From assembly GCA_044220725.1 (NCBI GenBank), contig JBGAQN010000090.1, positions 1-10,443 of the forward strand: 10,443 nucleotides of DNA. Reading direction: 5' to 3'. Shown piece after piece: positions 6,261-10,443 of the stretch. The DNA comes from Phosphoribacter sp044220725. Lineage in GTDB: Bacteria; Actinomycetota; Actinomycetes; Actinomycetales; Dermatophilaceae. Within the stretch, counting starts at the first letter, position 1. Each line of letters starts with the position of its first letter. Both the position numbers and the translations under genes were made by a program. The notes beneath the pieces were generated by a model. That model had not been told where the DNA came from. It ran no database searches and saw nothing but the letters and a program-made list of their open reading frames with translations.

Positions 6261-7475
6261 TCAGTTCGAGGTGAAAGAGGCGCTGATCGCGGCGCGGTCC
6301 GGCTTGCCGGGTCCCTTCGTCGGGAAGGCATCGACAACCCGCAGCATTCGCGGCAGCGCGGCATCCGGCACGATGCCGCGTAGCGCAGAGCGAGCATCCT
6401 GCACCGTCAGCCGTGGCGGCACGGTCAGCCCTGGTGGCGTCCCGTCGCCAGCAAAGCGTCCGGGCGGGAGCATGGTGACGGCCGCTGCCACGACCTGACC
6501 CCACGTCGGGTCGGGGACGCCGACGACGACGGCATCCCGAACTCCCGGCAGATAGCGGACCAAGGCGTCTTCCACCGGGCCAGGGGCGATCTTCACCCCG
6601 CCGGTGTTGATGATCTCGTCGGCCCGACCGGTGATGTGCAGCCGGCCGTCGTCGGCGAGGAAACCCAGGTCCTCGGCGCGGAACCAGCGCACCCCGTCGG
6701 CATCGGCGGAGAAATGGTCGGCGGTCAGCGCGGGGTCGCCGAGATAGCCGGCCGCCACCGTCGCGCCACCCAACACGACGTGCCGGTCGTTGTCGATGTG
6801 CACTTCGCTGACCGGCAGCGGAAGCCCGTCGTAGACACACCCACCCGCGGTCTCGGTCATCCCGAAGGTCGTGACGAGGTTGACTCCGACATCCCGTGCC
6901 CAGGTGCGCACGCCGGCAGGGATGGCCGCCGCGCCACAGAGCACCGCATCGAAGCCGGCCAGGGTCTCGGCGCCCTGCGGATCGGCGAGCAATCGAGCCA
7001 CCTGGGTCGGCACGAGCGACACGTAGGTCGGGTCGGGAGTGTCGGGCATGGCCCGGGCTGCGCGCACGAAGCCGTCGACGGTGAACCCACCAGTGAGATC
7101 CATGACGGCCGGCTCCCCAGCTGACCCGAGCGCGGCCCGGATGATCACCTGGAGCCCGGCGATGTGGTGAGCGGGTAGGGCCAACAGCCAAGCCCCGGGT
7201 CCGGCGAGGACGTCGTGGGCGGCTCCGGCCGAGGCCAGCAGGTTGTCGACGGTGAGCATCGTCCGCTTGGGGATGCCGGTCGAGCCCGACGTCGACACGA
7301 CCAGCGCCAACCCGTCGGGCAGGCCAGCGTCCGCGCTGGGGGGGAGCACCGGGGGAGGTGAGCTCGCGGCATACGGCAGCAGCGGTGGCCCCGACCCGTC
7401 GAGGGCGGCGGCGAGCGGACCCACCGCGGCCAGGAGCGCTGGTCCGGTGGGCAGGGGGATCGGCTGCAGTCGCAT
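6261..7475 (-). CDS. menE: o-succinylbenzoate--CoA ligase MenE
   Basis: A 404-residue acyl-CoA synthetase of the ANL adenylating family. It activates o-succinylbenzoate (made by MenC) to its CoA ester, the substrate of MenB. Core motifs in order: the phosphate-binding loop Ser-Thr-Ser-Gly-Ser-Thr-Gly-Ile-Pro-Lys at 61-70; Thr-Phe-Gly-Met-Thr-Glu-Thr at 203-209; the hinge region Ile-Thr-Gly-Arg-Ala-Asp-Glu-Ile-Ile-Asn-Thr-Gly-Gly; and the catalytic lysine K391 in Lys-Gly-Pro-Gly-Lys-Pro-Asp-Arg near the C-terminus. It is shorter than typical ANL ligases but close to the compact actinobacterial MenE. The assignment to MenE rather than another ligase is secured by menB 22 bases upstream and menA downstream. 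The ATG at 7475 lacks a visible Shine-Dalgarno; a copy of the repeated octamer fills that place. Confidence 0.92.
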   Translation of the reverse strand: MRLQPIPLPTGPALLAAVGPLAAALDGSGPPLLPYAASSPPPVLPPSADAGLPDGLALVVSTSGSTGIPKRTMLTVDNLLASAGAAHDVLAGPGAWLLALPAHHIAGLQVIIRAALGSAGEPAVMDLTGGFTVDGFVRAARAMPDTPDPTYVSLVPTQVARLLADPQGAETLAGFDAVLCGAAAIPAGVRTWARDVGVNLVTTFGMTETAGGCVYDGLPLPVSEVHIDNDRHVVLGGATVAAGYLGDPALTADHFSADADGVRWFRAEDLGFLADDGRLHITGRADEIINTGGVKIAPGPVEDALVRYLPGVRDAVVVGVPDPTWGQVVAAAVTMLPPGRFAGDGTPPGLTVPPRLTVQDARSALRGIVPDAALPRMLRVVDAFPTKGPGKPDRAAISASFTSN

Positions 7476-7478
7476 CGG

Positions 7479-7486
7479 GTATGCCG
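7479..7486 (-). repeat. Octamer copy in the menB-menE gap
   Basis: One of the 22 copies of GTATGCCG/CGGCATAC, read CGGCATAC on the coding strand and ending 3 bases before the menE ATG, where a ribosome site would normally be. The gap is only 22 bases, so the octamer takes up over a third of it. No other Shine-Dalgarno is seen. Confidence 0.8.
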
Positions 7487-7497
7487 TCTGACCACGC

Positions 7498-8472
7498 TCA
7501 GAAGTACCACGGGAAAGCGGACCAGTCGGGGTCGCGTTTGTCCAGGAACGAGTCTCGCCCCTCGATGGCCTCATCGGTCATGTAGGCCAGCCGGGTCGCT
7601 TCGCCGGCAAAGACCTGCTGGCCCATCAGCCCGTCGTCCAGGAGGTTGAAGGCGAACTTGAGCATCCGCTGGGCGGTCGGGGACTTGCCGTTGATCTCGG
7701 CGGCCACCTCCAGCGCGACGGACTCGAGTTCGCCGTGGTCGGCGACGAGGTTGACCGCGCCCATGCGGTGCATGTCCTGCGCGGAATAGGCTCGGCCGAG
7801 GAAGAAGATCTCGCGGGCAAACTTCTGCCCGACCATCTTGGCCAGATAGGCCGAACCATAGCCCCCGTCGAAGGACCCCACGTCGGCATCGGTCTGCTTG
7901 AACCTGGCGTGCTCCCGGCAGGCGATGGTGAGGTCGCACACGACGTGCAGGCTGTGCCCGCCACCGGCTGCCCAACCGTTGACGAGGGCCACGACGACCT
8001 TGGGCATGGTGCGGATCAGCCGCTGGACCTCGAGGATGTGCAGCCGCCCACCCTCGGCCTTGACCCGGCGCTCATCGATGCCCTCGGAGGTCGGGTCGCC
8101 GCCCGGATCGGCGGCATACTGATAGCCGGAGCGGCCCCGGATCCGTTGGTCGCCGCCGGTGCAAAACGCCCAACCCTCGGTCGCTGGTGAGGACCCTTCG
8201 CGCGGGCTCGGGCCGTTGCCGGTGAGCAGGACGCACCCCACGTCGGGGGTCATCCGGGCATGATCGAGCGCCCGATAGAGCTCATCGACCGTGTGCGGCC
8301 GGAAGGCGTTGAGCACCTCCGGTCGGTCGAAGGCGATCCGCACCGTGCCGCGCTCTGGGCCGGGGCGCACGCATCGGTGATAGGTGATATCGGTGAGGTC
8401 GAACCCGGCTACCGGCTCCCACGCGGTGGCATCGAAGGTCGCCGAGACGAAGGGGAGGGCTCCGGTGCTCAC
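7498..8472 (-). CDS. menB: 1,4-dihydroxy-2-naphthoyl-CoA synthase MenB
   Basis: A 324-residue crotonase-family enzyme that cyclises o-succinylbenzoyl-CoA to the naphthoyl-CoA. Very strong family blocks are seen: Arg-Pro-His-Thr-Val-Asp-Glu-Leu-Tyr at 58-66, Gly-Gly-Asp-Gln-Arg-Ile-Arg-Gly at 106-113, Asn-Gly-Trp-Ala-Ala-Gly-Gly-Gly-His at 165-173, and Thr-Asp-Ala-Asp-Val-Gly-Ser-Phe at 194-201. D195, S200 and Y297 correspond to D185, S190 and Y287 described for the mycobacterial enzyme, all with the same offset of ten. Relative to that enzyme there are small insertions near residues 92-98 and 122-141. The GTG at 8472 is chosen because Ala-Thr-Phe-Asp-Ala-Thr-Ala-Trp follows at the expected distance and a -10 box lies exactly placed for a leaderless start; the frame stays open upstream to 8610. 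It heads the minus-strand menB-menE run. Confidence 0.95.
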   Translation of the reverse strand: MSTGALPFVSATFDATAWEPVAGFDLTDITYHRCVRPGPERGTVRIAFDRPEVLNAFRPHTVDELYRALDHARMTPDVGCVLLTGNGPSPREGSSPATEGWAFCTGGDQRIRGRSGYQYAADPGGDPTSEGIDERRVKAEGGRLHILEVQRLIRTMPKVVVALVNGWAAGGGHSLHVVCDLTIACREHARFKQTDADVGSFDGGYGSAYLAKMVGQKFAREIFFLGRAYSAQDMHRMGAVNLVADHGELESVALEVAAEINGKSPTAQRMLKFAFNLLDDGLMGQQVFAGEATRLAYMTDEAIEGRDSFLDKRDPDWSAFPWYF

Positions 8473-8478
8473 CCCCGA

Positions 8479-8484
8479 AGGATA
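8479..8484 (-). promoter_or_regulatory. Putative -10 box for leaderless menB mRNA
   Basis: On the minus strand TATCCT, matching the actinobacterial TANNNT -10 pattern, ends 6 bases before the G of the menB GTG. This is the spacing expected if transcription starts at the first base of the start codon, and no Shine-Dalgarno is seen there. A recognisable -35 was not found 16-19 bases upstream. Confidence 0.45.
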
Positions 8485-8577
8485 TGGCCTGACCCGTGCT
8501 CCTAGCCCGCCGTGGATTGCTCGGCCTGCCGTGACCTGCCCGGACCGATGTTGGCGCATCACGCCCCGCGGGGCTGG

Positions 8578-8583
8578 CACACT
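8578..8583 (+). promoter_or_regulatory. Weak candidate -10 box upstream of menC
   Basis: CACACT resembles TANNNT with one key mismatch (C for the first T) and lies 7 bases before the ATG at 8591. It is in the 159-base gap between the divergent menB and menC starts, where a menC promoter must lie unless one is further away. TTGGCG at 8551-8556 is too far (21 bases) for a normal -35. Apart from this, the menB -10 box, one octamer copy and a possible leader ORF, nothing else was recognised in the gap. Confidence 0.25.
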
Positions 8584-8590
8584 CAGGGGT

Positions 8591-8635
8591 ATGCCGCTGC
8601 GCTGGTCCACCCACGTCGTCGCCCGCAGCCGGTGA
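8591..8635 (+). CDS. Possible 14-residue leader ORF coupled to menC
   Basis: An ATG at 8591, after AGGGG only 1 base upstream, opens a 14-codon frame (Met-Pro-Leu-Arg-Trp-Ser-Thr-His-Val-Val-Ala-Arg-Ser-Arg). Its TGA at 8633-8635 overlaps the probable menC GTG at 8632 in GTGA, the same overlap used three times in this window between confident genes. It could be a leader translated for coupling, since menC has no good ribosome site of its own. It may equally be chance: the peptide has no recognised motif, and its start is part of a repeated octamer that occurs for other reasons. Confidence 0.25.
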   Translation: MPLRWSTHVVARSR

Positions 8636-9660
8636 GCGGCGACGCAGACCCCCGGCCTGGGATCGTCCCGGTTGCGCCGTTGGGGGAGCTAATCGCCGGG
8701 CTCCAGGTGGTGCGGATCCCGTTGCGGGTGCGCTTCCGTGGGGTGAGCGATCGTGAGGTCGCCCTGCTGCCCGGGCCGGCAGGGTGGGGCGAGTTCGGGC
8801 CGTTCCTCGACTACGGGCCGCGGGAGAGCTCCCGATGGCTCGCGTCGGCGATCGAAGCCGCGTATGCCGGGTGGCCACCCGCCGTCCGCGACCGCATTCC
8901 GATCAACGCAACCGTGCCCGCCGTCCCCGCCGCCGACGTGGCCGGAGTGCTCGCCAGGTTCCCCGGTTGCTCGACCGCGAAGGTTAAGGTGGCCGAGCCC
9001 GGTCAAGGTCTACGCGACGACCTCGACCGGGTCGCCGCCGTCCGAGACGTCCTCGGCCAGACCGGGCGGATTCGGGTCGACGCCAACGGAGGCTGGGACG
9101 TCGCTGAGGCGACCCGCGCGCTCGGTGCGCTCGCGGCATACCGACTGGAGTATGCCGAGCAGCCCTGTCCCGATGTCGCTGATCTCGTCCGGTTGCGAAC
9201 CGCCTTGGCCCGAAACGGAATTGACGTGCTGATCGCCGCCGATGAGTCGATCCGCAAGGCCGCTGACCCCTTACGGGTTGCTCGCGAGGGCGCCGCTGAC
9301 CTTGTCGTCGTCAAGGTCGCGCCGCTCGGCGGGGTGGCGCGGGCGCTTGAGATCGTCGAGGCGTGTGGCCTGCCAGCTGTCGTCTCCTCGGCCCTGGACA
9401 CGTCGGTAGGCATCGCGGCGGGGGTGGCCCTCGCGGGGGCGCTGCCCGAGTTGCCGTGGGCGTGTGGGCTGGGGACCCTGGCGTTGTTGGGCGGTGATGT
9501 CGTGGCACAACCGGTGGCCCAGACCGGCGGGCTGGTTGAGGTCTCGCGGTCGTCGCCACCGCTGGATGACGGGTTGGCGCAGCGGTGGGCGGTTCCTCCA
9601 GATCGGGTGGGGTGGTGGCGCGAGCGGGTGCGGGCGGCATACGCGAACCTCGGGCAGTGA
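8632..9660 (+). CDS. menC: o-succinylbenzoate synthase MenC
   Basis: A 342-residue enolase-superfamily enzyme that dehydrates SHCHC to o-succinylbenzoate, the substrate of MenE. Catalytic residues of the (beta/alpha)7-beta barrel are all present: K117 and K119 in Ala-Lys-Val-Lys-Val; metal ligands D150 (Val-Asp-Ala-Asn-Gly-Gly-Trp), E176 (Glu-Gln-Pro-Cys) and D204 (Ala-Asp-Glu-Ser); and K228 in Val-Lys-Val-Ala-Pro-Leu-Gly-Gly. The capping-domain block Arg-Val-Arg-Phe-Arg-Gly at 32-37 and Trp-Gly-Glu-Phe-Gly match mycobacterial MenC as remembered. The GTG at 8632 leaves about ten residues before the region equivalent to the mycobacterial start, so the N-terminus is slightly uncertain. An in-frame ATG at 8512 would add 40 unlikely residues covering the promoter region. 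It is transcribed divergently from menB. Two octamer copies inside it form an inverted repeat. Confidence 0.94.
   Translation: MSGDADPRPGIVPVAPLGELIAGLQVVRIPLRVRFRGVSDREVALLPGPAGWGEFGPFLDYGPRESSRWLASAIEAAYAGWPPAVRDRIPINATVPAVPAADVAGVLARFPGCSTAKVKVAEPGQGLRDDLDRVAAVRDVLGQTGRIRVDANGGWDVAEATRALGALAAYRLEYAEQPCPDVADLVRLRTALARNGIDVLIAADESIRKAADPLRVAREGAADLVVVKVAPLGGVARALEIVEACGLPAVVSSALDTSVGIAAGVALAGALPELPWACGLGTLALLGGDVVAQPVAQTGGLVEVSRSSPPLDDGLAQRWAVPPDRVGWWRERVRAAYANLGQ
9134..9157. repeat. Inverted pair of the repeated octamer inside menC
   Basis: CGGCATAC (9134-9141) and GTATGCCG (9150-9157) are exact reverse complements with an 8-base spacer, so RNA or single-stranded DNA here could form an eight-pair hairpin. 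It lies within the menC reading frame, encoding Ala-Tyr and then Tyr-Ala, and ends at the codon before the catalytic E176. It is the only close inverted pair among the 22 copies. Confidence 0.85.
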
Positions 9661-9734
9661 ACCCCGGTGGTTGGCGCTGCTGGTGCGGCCCCGGCGGTGC
9701 CGACGGGAAGATCCTCTCCGGTCCCGGGCGGTCA

Positions 9735-9742
9735 GTATGCCG
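9735..9742 (+). repeat. Octamer copy in the menC/flippase convergent gap
   Basis: A copy of GTATGCCG in the 91-base gap between the convergent stops of menC (9660) and the last gene (9752). The gap is otherwise G/C-rich; no convincing hairpin terminator was found in it. Confidence 0.8.
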
Positions 9743-9751
9743 CGTGCCCTG

Positions 9752-10443
9752 TCAGTCGCCGGGGCGGTGGCGGCCGGCGGGGCGTCGGTCCAGCAGATCG
9801 ATGATCGGGGCGACGAGTCGAGCGACGTCCTGGGCGTTGAGCCACCTGGCCAGCAGCACGTAGGCAACGGCGAAGCCTGCCGCCCCGACCAGCACCGTGA
9901 GAGCCTCGCCCGCGCCGCCCCACCCCGCCAGCAACCGGGTGAGCACCATGACCACGCCCCAGGTGAGGTAACCGGCCCCGGCCGCGGACAGCACGATCCG
10001 GCCCACCGAACGCAGGAGTCCGGCCCAGTCGATGCCGCGCACGTGCGCAGCAACCAGACGGCTCGAGGCTGCCGCGTCACCCGACGCTGCGAGCACGGCG
10101 CCCAGCGCGAGGGCTGGGCCAATCCAGCCGGGCGCGGCAAGCACGGCAAGCCATCCGCACCCTCCGGCAAGGAGCGGCAGAACGGTTCGGGCACTCGGAA
10201 CTCGGCGCGCGCCGCTGTCGGCCGCCGCGAGAGCGGCCAGGGTGCGACGGTTGATCAACCCGACCCCGGCCGGGACGAGAACCAGAGCCAGACAGCTCAG
10301 CACGAGGGCCCCGGCTGCGGTTTCGCCGGGACGGGACGAACCGAACAGGACGCCCATGATCGGCGCTGCGAAGACGACGAGGGCGACCGACACCGCGACG
10401 GTGTATGCCGCACTGCCTGCCAGAGCGCGCCCGTAGGCCGACC
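9752..10443 (-). CDS. Partial multi-span membrane protein, MurJ/MATE-like flippase C-terminus
   Basis: An open frame enters from the right edge and runs about 230 residues to a TGA at 9752-9754; its true start is outside the window, and the GTG at 10393 is internal. Hydrophobic segments recur every 25-35 residues, at least six of them, separated by short basic loops such as Asn-Arg-Arg-Thr and Arg-Leu-Val-Ala-Ala-His-Val-Arg. The tail is short and basic (Asp-Arg-Arg-Pro-Ala-Gly-Arg-His-Arg). Pattern and composition recall the C-terminal half of MurJ/MviN lipid II flippases or polysaccharide exporters of the MOP superfamily, but no diagnostic residue can be named. Another polytopic transporter is possible. 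It converges on menC and has no evident pathway link to the menaquinone genes. Confidence 0.5.
   Translation of the reverse strand, partial: SAYGRALAGSAAYTVAVSVALVVFAAPIMGVLFGSSRPGETAAGALVLSCLALVLVPAGVGLINRRTLAALAAADSGARRVPSARTVLPLLAGGCGWLAVLAAPGWIGPALALGAVLAASGDAAASSRLVAAHVRGIDWAGLLRSVGRIVLSAAGAGYLTWGVVMVLTRLLAGWGGAGEALTVLVGAAGFAVAYVLLARWLNAQDVARLVAPIIDLLDRRPAGRHRPGD

Larger units (their letters stand above)
508..10410. repeat. Dispersed octamer family GTATGCCG/CGGCATAC, 22 copies
   Basis: Exact copies read GTATGCCG on the plus strand start at 508, 906, 3749, 4665, 5870, 7479, 8589, 8862, 9150, 9735 and 10403. Copies read CGGCATAC start at 1106, 1936, 2940, 3881, 4526, 5311, 6055, 7367, 8112, 9134 and 9635. 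That is 11 in each direction, one per about 475 bases. A hand estimate at 70% GC predicts about 0.4 copies on both strands. Eighteen lie inside genes, always as x-x-G TAT GCC G (Tyr-Ala) or x-CG GCA TAC (Ala-Tyr). By eye, every GCATA in the plus strand belongs to the octamer, and every TATGC does except two (CTATGCG at about 3052 and 3876). Function unknown; a sequence-specific uptake, recombination, methylation or protein-binding signal are the candidates. Confidence 0.9.

Noticed and set aside
6196..7191. A 331-codon minus-strand frame overlapping menE
   Set aside because: Arg-rich out-of-frame reading of menE without recognisable motifs.
8512..8631. Longer MenC start at the ATG at 8512
   Set aside because: The added 40 residues have no family counterpart and would cover the intergenic promoter region; the family alignment begins near the GTG at 8632.
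8282..8878. A 198-codon minus-strand frame across the menB-menC divergent region
   Set aside because: Arg/Ser/Pro-rich; overlaps the promoter region and both genes out of frame; no motif.
508..10410. The octamer as a strand-polar signal (KOPS- or Chi-like)
   Set aside because: Copies are balanced 11:11 between strands and do not follow gene direction, so within this window polarity is not supported; a genome-wide skew test could still change this.
1..10443. CRISPR arrays, tRNA or rRNA genes, insertion sequences, prophage or defence genes
   Set aside because: No regularly spaced direct repeats, tRNA-like clover leaves, transposase motifs or flanking inverted repeats were seen; the gene content is core respiratory metabolism.

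Overview
The window is ordinary-looking core chromosome from a high-GC (about 70% by eye) Gram-positive bacterium, almost certainly an actinobacterium. The evidence is the G/C-rich codon use, the GTG starts, the 4-base start/stop overlaps, and the close resemblance of MenA, MenB and MenC to the mycobacterial enzymes as I remember them. The gene order resembles the Micrococcales/Intrasporangiaceae type, but that placement is only a guess.

Layout: positions 1-67 hold the C-terminal end of an upstream gene, perhaps hemL by synteny. A forward operon for cytochrome c maturation follows at 137-5213: histidine phosphatase, TlpA/ResA-like lipoprotein thioredoxin, CcdA, ResB, CcsB/ResC and a small DUF4229-type membrane protein. 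From the phosphatase through CcsB the genes overlap by 4 bases or are 2 bases apart, so translational coupling is likely. Convergent to it on the minus strand lie menA (5273-6151), menE (6261-7475) and menB (7498-8472), read menB to menE to menA. Divergent from menB is menC on the plus strand (8632-9660). At the right edge a partial minus-strand multi-span membrane protein, resembling a MurJ/MATE-type flippase, runs off the window.

The genes serve one theme, the respiratory chain. CcdA and the TlpA-like protein pass reducing power to apocytochrome c outside the membrane. ResB and CcsB carry heme across and attach it. MenC, MenE, MenB and MenA make the menaquinone that feeds electrons to the cytochromes.

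The most unusual signal is not a gene. The non-palindromic octamer GTATGCCG (reverse complement CGGCATAC) occurs 22 times, 11 per strand, where base composition predicts fewer than one. All 18 copies inside genes sit in one of two phases, encoding Tyr-Ala or Ala-Tyr, and bring in otherwise unfavoured codons (GCA, TAT). Two more copies overlap start codons (one of a confident gene, one of a doubtful small ORF), one abuts the menE start, and two form a perfect inverted repeat. This looks like a selected genome-wide DNA word, comparable in density to uptake sequences or the cyanobacterial HIP1 element. I do not know of a described equivalent in Actinobacteria.
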